Both the position numbers and the translations under genes were made by a program. The notes beneath the pieces were generated by a model, which did not search any database, was not told the DNA's origin, and saw only the letters and a list, made by a program, of their open reading frames with translations. 64,000 bases of DNA from Amyelois transitella (taxonomy: Eukaryota > Arthropoda > Insecta > Lepidoptera > Pyralidae): the NCBI RefSeq assembly GCF_032362555.1, contig NC_083526.1, positions 20,001 through 84,000 on the forward strand, written 5' to 3'. How positions within the stretch are numbered: the first letter of the stretch is position 1; each line of letters starts with the position of its first letter. This document shows positions 20,901 through 31,400 of the stretch, in pieces.

Positions 20901-23710
20901 ATGTTTGACCGTGTCCACCCGTTCTAAAAGACGAAGTGTCATTCCTCATCAGGTGCGGCTGCTAGTCCAGCGCGGCGCGGACATCCACCGGCCGAACCAC
21001 AACGGCGGCACGTGCCTCATCAACTCCGTGCAGTCGGCGCGCCTCTGCAGCTTCCTGCTGGAGCACGGCGCGGCGCTGGACGCTCAGGTAGGGGGCTCTG
21101 CGCTGCGACGGTGATGATTCTGCCAGAACCATAGGTGAGCTCAGTGAAGCGACACGAAGTGTAGGTGTTTGTTTGAGCAAATAAAGAAATAAATTTTGTC
21201 TGAAAGCTTATACATATACACCGAAATTTGGCAAGTTTAGCGATTAAAAAGAATGAAACCCGATACCCGGCGCCCGCAGGACATGCAGCTGAAGACGGCG
21301 CTGCACTACGCGATCCAGGAGCACCGCGTGGAGACGGCGCGCCTGCTGCTGCAGCACGGCGCCAACCCGCGGCTGCGCTCGCGCGCCGGCGACGACGCGC
21401 TGCGCACCGCCTGCCTCAAGGGCGCGCACCAGGTTATATAATGCAACCTCTTTTCTGCTTTATTAAAAAAACTAATTGTTATAAAATTATTTTATGAGTA
21501 AGTTCAGCGGTTTATTACAGTACATATTTCGAGTTAAACTAAAGTGCACTTTCACTTCATCCCTAATTTATTTCCATATTTAAGTTTTACTGCTTATGGG
21601 GTGCTTTAACGCCTTCAACAATGTTACTTGTTTATATAAGGATATACAGAAAGATACTTTTGTTGCTTCACTTTGCCGTTAAGTAAAACTCAGTCCGCCT
21701 TTTTCTCTACGTGTATGTGTGAAATGTAATAAAGATATTATGTTTGCGTATAGATCGTGACGATGCTGTGCTCGCGCGTGCGCTACACGGCGGAGGAGAT
21801 GGCGGACGCGTTCGAGCTGCTGGGCTCCACGCAGCTGGACGAGTTCAACGACGTGAGCGCCGCGCTCGCCGCCTACCGCCGCGCCACCGCCATCCGCATG
21901 GTGAGAGCTGCTCCCGTCCGCCGACTGTTGGCCTTCATTGTACTATTGAGATTCAAATAGTGACAGATTGCTAGCTCATAGCCTAAAAGAGGAATCACAC
22001 ACGACATCCATGGGAAAGAGATTGAGCGGTCATATTCTACTTTTCCATAGGTGCCGGGAACCACACGGAAAAATATGTATTTTTAAATTATTTGTTTTTA
22101 GTTTTTTTTACAGATGGAAATAAGTGTGTTTAACAATAATCGTCTACACATTTACCGCCGAGGCGCTTCACGCTAGGAGGCTGTTGACTTTTGTTCAGTT
22201 TATTATAATAACATCTCTTTTGATTGTGTAAAAATTCTTGAAATGCTCGATAGAAAATCCAAAAAGTATAATAAAGATGAGCTTTGTAGGAAAGCCTGTT
22301 ACAGCATGGAGGATTATATTAATGATGAAACATGTGGTCCGAGCTGACATAATGACCTCTTAAATGCATGTGCATTTTTGACATGTTGTTGACATAATAT
22401 GTACAGTATCTTATATATATGTATATCTTATTTTATCTATATTTATTAGACATAATATTCGTATTGAAATCATTAGTTTTATATTCATTCACATTTTTTA
22501 ATGCAGACAATTTGCATTCGTTTATGATTTAGATTTAAGAAATCTATATTTGTAAATCAACACGTCAGTCCGGTGAAAATGCTGTAGTGTAGTTTGTGCC
22601 GGTAGTAGTATAATGAGATGTAAGTTGTGTGACGTCAGTAAGATATTGTGGTTCCAGTCGTGCCCGGGCGGCTACTGCGAGAAGCGGCCGGCGCTGGAGC
22701 CGCCGCGCGCGCTGGGCGGCGCGCGCGAGTGGCGCTCGCGCGGCTCGCTGGACGCGCTGGCCGCCGACGTGGACGCGCTGCGCGCGCAGGCGCTGCTGGT
22801 GGCGGCGCGCGTGCTCGGCGCCGGCCACAGGGACACCGTGCTGCGCATCATGTACCGCGGCGCGGCCTACGGCGACGCGGGCCGCTACCAGCGCTGCATC
22901 GACCTGTGGGGCTGGGCGCTGCGCCTGCGCGTGGCGCGCGACTCGCTGCTGCACGCCGACACGTGCCACACGGCGTGCGCGCTCACGCGGCTGCTGCTGG
23001 ACGCGGCGGCGGGCCGCCTGGAGCGCGCGCGCGGGCTGCCGCGCTTCGCGGACGTGGCGGCGGCGCTGGCGGCGCTGGCCGACGCGCTGCCCGCCGCGCG
23101 CGCCGCGCTGCGCCCGCGCCCCGTGCACAAGCGGCAGGCCGAGACCTTCGACCGCATCCTGCGCTGCGTCACGCACCTGGTGTACCTGCTGCCGCAGACG
23201 GCCGGCGCCGCCCAGCTGCCCGAGGCCGAGGCGCTGGTGCGCGCGCTGGTGGCGCGTGACATCCGCAGCGCGCACACGGGCGACACGCTGCTGCACCTGA
23301 GCGTGTCGCGGCTGAACGTGGTGCGCTCCACGTACTTCGAGGAGGCGGCGGCGCCGCCCGCCTTCCCGTCGGTGGCGGCCGTGCGGCTGCTGCTGCGCTG
23401 CGGCGCCGACGTCAACGTGCGCAACGAGGCGCGCTCCACGCCGCTGCACGTGGCCGCCATTCCCTACAACTTCTCCACGGAGCTGGTGGAGGCCTTGCTG
23501 GCCGGCGGGGCGCACTTGGATCAGCCGAACAAGTTCGGGGACTCCCCGGCGGAGCTGGTGGCCTTGAACCGCGGCTCCCGCGTGCGCGTGCTGCGCCACG
23601 TGTCGCTGCGCTGCCTGGCCGCGCGCGCGCTGATCGCGTCGCAGCAACATGTGCCGCGACATGTGTTGCCCACGGAGTTGTACGACTTCCTGGAACTTCA
23701 TCGCTCCTAG
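14989..23710 (+). CDS. Fem-1: FEM1, CUL2 ubiquitin ligase substrate receptor
   Basis: Six exons join in frame: 14989-15155, 20336-20657, 20953-21087, 21280-21432, 21754-21900 and 22658-23710, giving 658 residues, the usual FEM1 size. About six ankyrin repeats fill residues 65-285 (for example TPLWCAAVAGRLEVLKVLAD, the second repeat). A helical middle follows with FELLGSTQLDEF and GHRDTVLRIMYRGAAYGDAG, then a C-terminal ankyrin pair (GDTLLHLSVSRL and CGADVNVRNEARSTPLHVAA). The end, SLRCLAARAL to FLELHR, matches the family's VHL-box region that docks Elongin B/C and CUL2. FEM1 proteins recognise C-terminal arginine-type degrons and present the protein for ubiquitination; nematode FEM-1 acts in sex determination. 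Intron 1 is 5.2 kb and packed with transposons; the last exon is about three-quarters G+C. The start is the first ATG in frame after upstream non-ATG codons. Confidence 0.95.
15723..15860 (+). repeat. SINE-like family A, partial copy
   Basis: GAATAGGACCTCTCCATATC, then GGATGTCGTAAAAGACGACT, and a tail near ATATGTATG. The middle third is deleted compared with the full copy at 61984-62241. Lies in FEM1 intron 1. Confidence 0.65.
16290..16690 (+). repeat. RTE-like retroposon 3' end
   Basis: Starts ACTAGCTGTCGCCCGCGACA and ends TTTATAATATTAGTTGGGA, the familiar outline of a lepidopteran RTE-like 3' region. No open frame. Lies in FEM1 intron 1; a further related block lies at 16780-16930. Confidence 0.6.
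16780..16930 (+). repeat. Retroposon block shared with 9630-9870
   Basis: AAGCCCTCAAGGATAAAAAA, then AAGCCTTCCTCGATAAATGG, matching the copy in the acetyltransferase intron. Non-coding. Confidence 0.6.
17030..17255 (+). pseudogene. Non-LTR reverse transcriptase C-terminal relic
   Basis: A decayed frame reads LGWCGHFMRREECHVTKGLE-like residues and later DSVKESMSRKGMTIARCEGS, the conserved tail of RTE-type reverse transcriptases. Stops interrupt it. It ends just before the BEL element at 17279. Confidence 0.6.
17942..19837 (+). CDS. BEL/Pao gag-protease polyprotein, truncated
   Basis: An uninterrupted 631-codon frame. Residues about 118-290 form the gag-like DUF1759 region (KLPQFSGKYTEWTSFHDLF). 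Cysteine/histidine knuckles follow near residues 319-331 (C-x2-C-x4-H-x4-C), 352-365 (C-x2-C-x4-H-x4-C) and 370-380. A retropepsin-like DUF1758 domain follows, with its catalytic aspartate at about residue 438 in RALIDQGSQASFVTE. The frame continues past LGWILSG into the connector that normally precedes the reverse transcriptase (LRKFWEVENEIL, LTKDEKRCEEIY). There it meets the inverted partial LTR, which supplies the last two or three residues and the stop. Coding capacity for nucleic-acid binding and protease is intact; polymerase and integrase would have to come from elsewhere. Confidence 0.93.
   Translation: MEKINQLLSLQDERMESIKKAQVNYGKTPKARITPSYLDTRLENLEATWNSFKSSHEYLISNISKETRKTLSYFLSDTYDTCEELYIMYKSDLKTKLSDLTATTHTSALQEPKKATTEIKLPHIKLPQFSGKYTEWTSFHDLFNSIIHTNQSLDNVQKLHYLKSSLTGEAEQLLRSIPITNQNYSQAWEILKNRYNNKRFISNCIFKRLFNIRNITSESAFHIKQLLDTTVECLTSLKNLGLPADQWDAIIIYLTVSKLDPESHRLWEQGISAEREDFPSFDTLKQFMESRFRSLEMIEPATKTNKSKTFHATVESGSCAFCKEDHYIYQCKQFVKLQYKEKHDFVQNNNLCFNCLIPNHSANKCMRRTSCRICYKKHHSLLHPEKKEESVREEKHKDSSTNIVSHFVNQPGQILLATALVDVTSRHGQKHVYRALIDQGSQASFVTEDLVQTMGLKKTKISGVVSGLSEGKQLHTKYMVEVQLQSRYNPNNTILVKAYILKTITNYLPTQSITVSNWPELEEITLADPTFHVPNKIHLLLGAEVYSEIIEAGLMKSPSGIIAQKTQLGWILSGDTNNTKPVKQKQIISLHLCVCENEILRKFWEVENEILTCERKLTKDEKRCEEIYKKP
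19824..20132 (-). repeat. Inverted LTR, PBS, PPT and partial LTR cassette
   Basis: Read on the minus strand: a full LTR (20132-19950), a primer-binding-like site, then after only 42 nt a polypurine tract (GGCGGGCGGGA ending at 19908), and immediately a second LTR start TGTCCG at 19907 that runs about 84 nt before joining the end of the gag frame. It is a BEL element with its whole interior deleted, fused tail-to-tail with the plus-strand element. Confidence 0.85.
20138..20335. other. End of FEM1 intron 1
   Basis: AT-rich intron remainder leading to the acceptor CCCCACCAG before exon 2. Confidence 0.6.
21943..22072 (-). repeat. SINE-like family A, partial copy
   Basis: GAGATTCAAATAGTGACAGA, CGACATCCATGGGAAAGAGA and GTGCCGGGAACCACACGG in reverse orientation. 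Begins about 40 bp into FEM1 intron 5. Confidence 0.7.
22073..22657. other. Remainder of FEM1 intron 5
   Basis: AT-rich sequence with no repeat or exon recognised, ending at the acceptor GTGGTTCCAG at 22657. Confidence 0.5.
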
Positions 23711-24036
23711 ATCTCTCGCGATGAAACCGATCCAGCTCTTGACAGAACCTGTTCTTCCCAAACCTTCATACATACACATATCACGTTTGAGAAAGATAAT
23801 AGAATCACAGATTTGAAATAGAAAGTACAACATATGGTATTTATTTTCTTAGACTGTTGAAAGATTTGATCACAAAAATTTTTAACTATCATCCTACTTG
23901 GTCATCATCTGTTACAAACACATTAAATTTATTGCACGAGACGATCATAAAATGTTGAACTGGTAGCGGGAGCGATGACTCGCCCTGAGGCTCCGCGCGC
24001 CGGGCGGCGATGTTGAGTCGGAGCTAGTATTTATGA

Positions 24037-24042
24037 AATAAA
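24037..24042 (+). promoter_or_regulatory. Candidate poly(A) signal, FEM1
   Basis: AATAAA about 330 bp after the FEM1 stop codon. Confidence 0.4.
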
Positions 24043-24761
24043 TATTATCCATCCGTGAAATTTCTAATATCGCGATTACATACACGCTGAGACAGGCTGG
24101 CTGGTGTGACGTTTGAGATGTTCGCCATACATTCATGGCTGCTATCGGCGTCGTATTCGCAACAGTACTCCCGCCCAACATAAGGGGTCATCGCCCCCCC
24201 TACAAACTAAATATAATAACGATTTAATTAATTATTATCAAACAAGAAAAAGAAAAAAAAAGAATAGGCTCGTATATAGTTAGTGTATTTATGATATAGT
24301 TCAAATTAATGTTCTACAATAGATTGAGTAATGGATTCTCTTTAAAATTTACGGGAATCACATAGACTACAAAGAGATTATCAGTTTGACCTTTTATGTG
24401 TGTGATGATATTGGGAATTGGATGAAGTAGTTAGGCTTTCGAGAACGTGTATTAAATTTAATAACTACCTATTTCTCGGAAACAAAGTCAAAGCGAGATG
24501 GTGCTTTCTGATTAGAATAAGGTAAGGTTCCAACCTAGGGAACGGTCCAAATTTCTTCGAAAACGGTTCAGAAGATTAGAGATTTAGGTATCGGAAGACG
24601 TTTACATTTGGAGCTGGTTTATTTTTTTAAAGTTTGCTCAGGTAACCTTCCTGTGACTGACACTCATATACTAAGTCGGTCACGGTCGGAGGTGAACCTC
24701 ATAATAAAGGCTTTAAAAAGCGTGCAATCATATATGCCATTAGTAATTAGTGTTATTTGTT

Positions 24762-24866
24762 ACATACAATCACGCCTGTTTCCCGGAGGGACAGGCAGAC
24801 GCCACATCATTGTCGCCATCCCTGCCGTTTCGTGGGAACAGGCGTGATTATATGTATGTATTTTAT
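24762..24866. repeat. Palindromic fusion of retroposon tails
   Basis: The left side starts TACATACAATCACGCCTGTT and the right side ends AACAGGCGTGATTATATGTA, so the two ends pair as an inverted repeat of about 25 bp with small gaps around an 50-60-nt GC-rich core. Both arms resemble the (CATA)n tails of the RTE-like family at 52560. Confidence 0.6.
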
Positions 24867-25367
24867 CCTATATTAGTTATTAGAACAGCGTCAATCGCGA
24901 TCGTAATCTCAAATAATCAAAAACAAAATGGCGCTGCGCGCATTGGATCTCATTGCTGTTGTGAATCTGTTTGATTTTAAATTATCATATTTATTAAATT
25001 TAGTCGTAATCGTAAATGATCCCATGTAAACTAAATTGTGTCTAAATAAAACTATATTTAATTCCGTAATCGTTTTATTTTTAACTTTATACACACAGTC
25101 TGATTAATTATACAACATAAAATTATTATTTCGAAAATAAATCTAGTTGTCTAGGTTAAAAGATTTTCGTATAAAGTTACAAGCTCTGCTATGGAAGGAT
25201 TTTACAAGAAAGCACTAACACTAGCCTTGATGGACGGAGATTTCAACATACATAGGTACATATGTATATTTTATTTAATATTTACATTTATAAAATACGC
25301 TTAAAATTAATTATCGTTCAGTAAAAATCTATAAATAGGTCTATAAAAGTGTAAAATATATGAGATT

Positions 25368-25373
25368 TTTATT
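25368..25373 (-). promoter_or_regulatory. Candidate poly(A) signal, knk
   Basis: AATAAA on the minus strand about 90 bp after the knk stop codon. Confidence 0.45.
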
Positions 25374-25462
25374 ATTGTTTCGTTGAAATTCGATCTTTCA
25401 GTCTTCGAGACTGATTGCCCCGTCTATCCCGTTAGGGTTAAAGACGTTATGTGAAGCTGTCA

Positions 25463-28400
25463 TCAGCAACGATTAGCAAATAGTGCGATAGTCGCCGCGA
25501 CAAGCAGCAGGGGCAGCGACAGTCGCGCGGCGGTCGCGGCGCCGCGCCGTGCGATGTCGCGTCGGTGGCGGTCCACTATGAAGATGCGGCCGCCCATTCC
25601 TGCGAACATGTTCAAGAGTTACTTACTATTGTATTGTATGGGAACCAAACGATCTCTCATGGGTACATTAGTCGTAAAAGGAGTAAAAGGATAGTTCGTC
25701 TTTCTTGATCGTGTTGTTCACTACTGAAGGTCGTGTCCGTTCTAAAACACTTTGACGGATTCGCTAACGAGCTGTTTCCAGGCTGTTCTGTTTTCGGCTT
25801 TTCTCAGGGCAGTGGTTATAGGAAATCTCGTCGGCTGGTTTGACTTGGTGCGACCAGCGGGTAGATCTGCCTCGTGGTCTTTCACCGTCTACTTTCCCAA
25901 CAACTCAAGATTCGCGGGTAACTGTTGTGCCGAGTCTAGTTTTAAATTGAAACTGTAAACTGTGTTGATAGTTATCCTTTCTAGTGCATTCGGATAATGA
26001 GGATAGTTCCTAGAATCCTCTAATGGTTTGTGCTGAAAACGTACCCAATGTAAAGTTCTTATGGATTTTAATGTGCCACTGTTTTAGCACTAATTGAAAA
26101 ATTGTTATATGAACTCTTGATGAATTGAAACTGCACTTTGTTTCGAACTTAAAAACATGCACTTTAATAAAAAATAAAACTTCTGCTAAACATCAAATCG
26201 ATCTTATCGTATAACTTAATGCAATTCCATGTGAACTCAAAAATTTTCTTTTTATTTTTTTGTAAGTAGCCAGTTGCAACCTGGTAAACGAAGTAAAGAG
26301 TTTTAAGCAATACTCATTTTGAATTATACCAAACATACCGCCTCCCAAGGACAACTATTGATAAGATGTCCTTCGTATTTTTTTACAACATCTGATTTTC
26401 TGTACTACTAATTCTAAAAAACAAAATAAAGTAAAAACTATTTGATTTACATTTGTTCTTTGACAAATATTTAGGAATTTGCAACTATAGATCTTAATTA
26501 GCAGCATTTACACCTGTAACAATCCACCCAAACACAGTATTTTGAGCTATCATACTGCTTGATGAATTTTTTAATATGCCTTCTTTTATTATATGACTGT
26601 AAGCGTCTGCTCCTAACAACATATCTATTTTCTTAAATTTATAAAATTCCGGATCAGCAAGATTTACAATTTGATTTAACCACACAAAATCTTGTTTATT
26701 CATATTCTGATCTGGCAATAACGAAGTTATATTATTTACAACATAAGCATTGATTTCGTATTTAAAATTACAATTGACCTTAGAATGAACTGGAAACCAT
26801 ATGATTGATCCTTGTAACTTCACTATTATTAAGCCCTGAAATATGTCCTTGCAGTGGTATCTTTTCTAGGCACAGATTTTGTACTGCGGATTCTGTAATA
26901 AAACTTGATTGTGAGCCTTGATCTATCAATGCTCTTAGAACTTTATGTTCACCTGTTTTGGTTTTCATACCGATTATTGAAGTAGGTAATAAAACTTGTT
27001 TATGTCTTAACTCATTACTGGATTTGAAAGTTGTATTATTTTCTTCATTTGACACTTTCCGGCGTGGAACTGTAATACTATTTTGTTCTACATTACTGGA
27101 ATGTAAAAGCGAGTGATGACGTTTCATACAAATTCTACATAAGCTTTGTTTTTTACAATCAATAACTGTGTGATTGCCACCTAAGCAATTAAAACAAATT
27201 TTATTATTTTTTACAAAATACAATTTGTGTTCTAAAGACAGCTTAGCAAATTTTTTACAAAAACATAATTTATGTTTCAAGAAGCAATATTCACAAAGAA
27301 GTTTTGAATGAACTTTGTTATGTAGTGACTTTGAAAGTAAAAGCGTATTTTTGTTTTCGTGAAACTCCATTTTTAGATCTACGCACTCCAAAGCGCGAAA
27401 CCTAACTTCAACAAAGTTCTTAAACTTTTCAAATGTCGGTAAGTCATCAGCATCTGAACTAAACACACTCAATTCCCACTGCTTACGAGTCTCTGGATCC
27501 AGTTTACTCGCAAGGATATGAATAATAAGAACATCCCATGTAGTAACATCAATATCTAGGTTTTTAAGAGCACTCATACAATCACAGGTAGTATCCAAAA
27601 GCTGTTTTAGTACGGTAGCAGACTCTTTATTCATATGGTTTTGTGCCAGTAGTCTTTGAAGTATTTTATTTACTAAATATTTTTTGTTATTATAACGCTG
27701 ATCTAGCTTTTCCCAGCAGCGGGCATAATTTGAATCAGTGATTGTAATATGTCTAATAAGCTGTTCAGCTTCATCTGTCAAGAAACTTTTTAGATAATGT
27801 AGTTTTTGCACATTGTTAAATAAACTGTTATTGTGAACAAGAGAGAGAAATAAATTGCGAAAAGTTGTCCACTCTTCATATTTTCCGGAAAAGAAAGGTA
27901 TCGAACTTTTTGGTAATTTTACAAAAGAACTTGATAGATTTTTATTACTACTGTGTGACTCTGCTATAATCTGCTGTGAACTTAAGCTGTTAACTTTCTT
28001 TAAACAAATCATCATAGCTGATTTGCACTCCGTATACGCATCGGCTACCACATCGTATATACAATTAGTTACATAATCAGTACACTGTAATAAATCGGTA
28101 TTTGAAATGCTGTACAACTTCGTGTCATTCTCTCTAAACAAAAACCAATCTTGTTCTAAATTATTCAATTTAACTTCTATACATTCAGGGTATAAATACT
28201 CTTCCGAACAAGTTTTAAAATTTAATGAAGCCTTTACAATTCTAGATTTAAGATTACTTTGCACATTTAGTAAAGCATCCATGTTATACTTTATATGAAA
28301 ATGCTAAGTATTTAATGTTGAAGTAAACTATTAGGACTAATAACTAGTTAACATACCTATAATGAATTGCACTGTTAAAATTTACAAGGATATATATATA

Positions 28401-31400
28401 TACATATAAAATGTGTCTATATTTGCATAACTAGATAGACTAAACTGATAAAATAATTTGAACTTTACAAAATGTATTCACAAAGTATCGAACAAATGTA
28501 CTTTTCACATTAACCGTTCACTTTCACTGTACACGCAGCTGCCCCGATCCTTGATGCTGAACTGACATAACTCCTAGATGCTTGTTATTTGTACAGCATA
28601 TCTACTAGCTGCTGTAGTAAGGAAGAAAATTTCGTCTAAAATGCTTCGATTCTTGAGGGAAAGTAGTGAGCTTCGACGTTTTAGAGAATGTAAGTAGGTA
28701 CTTACGTTTGTAAATATGTAGGAAAAGTGCGTACCTACTCATAAAGCGTGTGTTTATGGAAAAATTATGAGACGGGTAAGAATTAAACGTAGAAGTAATA
28801 ATATGTACACGAATAAATTACAAATACTATGTACATGTACAGATGAACGCACTATGATGCATCATAAGTATAGAGCTGGAAATTATGCGGCTCGTTAGGA
28901 CCAATGTTTTAGCACTAATTGAAAAATTGTTATATGAACTCTTGATGAATTGAAACTGCACTTTGTTTCGAACTTAAAAACATGCACTTTAATAAAAAAT
29001 AAAACTTCTGCTAAACATCAAATCGATCTTATCGTATAACTTAATGCAATTCCATGTGAACTCAAAAATTTTCTTTTTATTTTTTTGTAAGTAGCCAGTT
29101 GCAACCTGGTAAACGAAGTAAAGAGTTTTAAGCAATACTCATTTTGAATTATACCAAACAGCCACCTCTAATGTTGCTCTTATATCACGGCGTATTGTCT
29201 AACTGCATTCAAACCAGTTTATAAATAGATAAAAGCTTTATTCACTAGCACAACACCATTTGTTGGTTACATACATACTTAATTAACAGTAATAACAAAG
29301 GTGAATGTGCAATGTGTAGGTTCTGACTCAGCATAATGTCGCGGGTGTCGACTCTGGGACGTTGATGAATCTACCAAACCATAGGTGAGCTCAGTGAAGC
29401 CACACGAAGAGGAAATGAAAGTACTAGTTTAAGTAGGTAGTGTTGTTATTATGTACAAAAATGTTAAGAGCACTTGTATGTGGTGGTGTGTGTGTGTGTG
29501 TGTACATGTGATATGGTCTGACCGGCATGCGTGAAGCTGTTGTAGTAGACGATGTCGGGCCACGAGGAGTCGGGCGCCACGCGCAGCTCGGCGGGCGCGC
29601 CGGCGCACGCCCACGACAGCGAGCGGTTGAACGCGCGGAACGACGCGAAGCGCGCGTCGCGACGCGGGTCCGCGCCCGGCGGCCTGGGGCCGAAAGGTTG
29701 TCATTATTTATCTACGGCGAGGGGAAATAATTCTCATCGTTGCCAGAATGAGAAATTCCTTTTTTTTAACCTGTAATCTTCAGATTTCAGAAACTTTTTG
29801 AAGAAACTTAAAGTCGATTGACTAGAAGAGATCCCTTCACGGCATAAGTCCGCCATTGTAAGTGATTTCTTTTATAATTATGTATAACAAACAAAGAAAG
29901 AAACAAGAAATATGAGCGACCGATTCTGAAACTTAACTTCGACAAATGTTTCTGTGCCGGATGAGCAGCCATGAGACAGAATGGTTCGTTTATGAGTTGT
30001 TCAACGACTTCGAACGAGTCGCCGACAGAACGATTTATTCACAAGCGCTACCTGGTGGCGATGCACTTGCCGCCGGCGGCGGTGGGCGCCAGGCGGCCGC
30101 GGCGCGGCGCCAGCACGCCGGCCAGCACGCGCGCCGCGCGCTGCGCCGCCTCGCCCAGCTGCTCCAGGCCGCCCGCCGCCGCCGCCGTCACCACCAGCGG
30201 GTGGTACTCCGTGGCCGAGTGCGGGTCGTTGCCGCCCAGCACCTGCTCGCACACAACGCTCTCATATCACACGAGAATATCAAAGGAGAGAGAGAATATC
30301 AAAGAAGGCTTATTATAGTACTGATGATTACCTTAATAATAAAAACATCTGGCTCGAGCTTGGCACAGGAACCTCGTAATTAATTGTAGTTTGATTTGAA
30401 CTTAAATCAAAATTTCAGTACACTCTGTACATAAATCTTTTTAAAATTGACAATCCATAAAATATATATAGATATATTTTTCTTTTTTCATTATTAAATC
30501 TCATAAATATATAAAATTAAACAATGTATTCTCTCGTCCACATTCTATTCTAACATACATACATACATATCGTCACGTCTATATCCCTTGCGGGGTAGAC
30601 AGAGCCAACAGTCTTGAAAAGACTGAATGGCCACTTTCAGCTATTTGGCTTAATGATAGAATTGAGATTCAAATAGTGACAGGTTGCTAGCCTGTCGCCT
30701 AAAAGAAGAATCTCAAGTTTATAAGCCTATCCCTTAGTCGCCTTTTACGACATCCATGGGAAAGAGGTGGAGCGGTCCTATTCTTTTTAGTATTGGTGCC
30801 GGGAACCACACGGCACTTCTATTCTAAGTATAATTTAATATTGTGAAGTTGACGACGTTGTTGAAAAAAATGCTGCAGTGCAGTTTGTTACCGCTTCTTC
30901 TGCACTGACGCCTTGGAAGCGGCAGTAAACTTAGTTTTTAAGTAATTTATTTGACGTCAACCAATGTTGTTAAACCATACGACAATTATTAAGCGATATA
31001 TAGTATCCTATAATAAGGAACTTCCTGACAAAAAATCTGATCAGGAGAACTACATAAATGACGCGAATGAAGTATGGCAAGTGAAAAATGTATAGCCTCG
31101 TGTATGAGAGCGCACACACCTTGAAGCTGTAGACGAGCCCCCGCCGCAGCTGCAGGTCGGGCGTGAGCTGCCCGTTGACGTACCACACGAGCGGCGGCGC
31201 GGGCCCGCGAGCGCCGCGCGCGCCGGCGCCGGGCCCGAGCCGGAACCAGAACGTGCGCAGCGCCGGGTCGAACAGCTCCGCGCGCTCCCACGCGGCCGGC
31301 GCGGGCGGCGACTCTCTGCCGCGCCGGGCACAGATAATGTACTAATTAATTAACATTCGGCGCAAATGTTGCTGTTAGCATTAGTTTATATACTTGACGC

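Larger units (their letters stand above)
23711..25462. other. Convergent region between FEM1 and knk
   Basis: Contains the 3' UTRs of FEM1 (+) and knk (-), candidate poly(A) signals, and the palindromic retroposon fusion at 24762-24866. No exon with splice support was seen. Confidence 0.55.

Noticed and set aside
22629-23300. Other long plus-strand frames over FEM1 exon 6
   Set aside because: Alternative frames of the same GC-rich exon, dominated by Arg, Ala and Trp, with no family resemblance.
22565-23833. 422-codon minus-strand frame
   Set aside because: It is the antisense shadow of the GC-rich last FEM1 exon; the translation is low-complexity Arg/Ala/Gly/Gln and the plus strand is clearly FEM1.
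29946-30383. 145-codon plus-strand frame
   Set aside because: Shadow of knk exon 12 on the opposite strand, continuing into intron.
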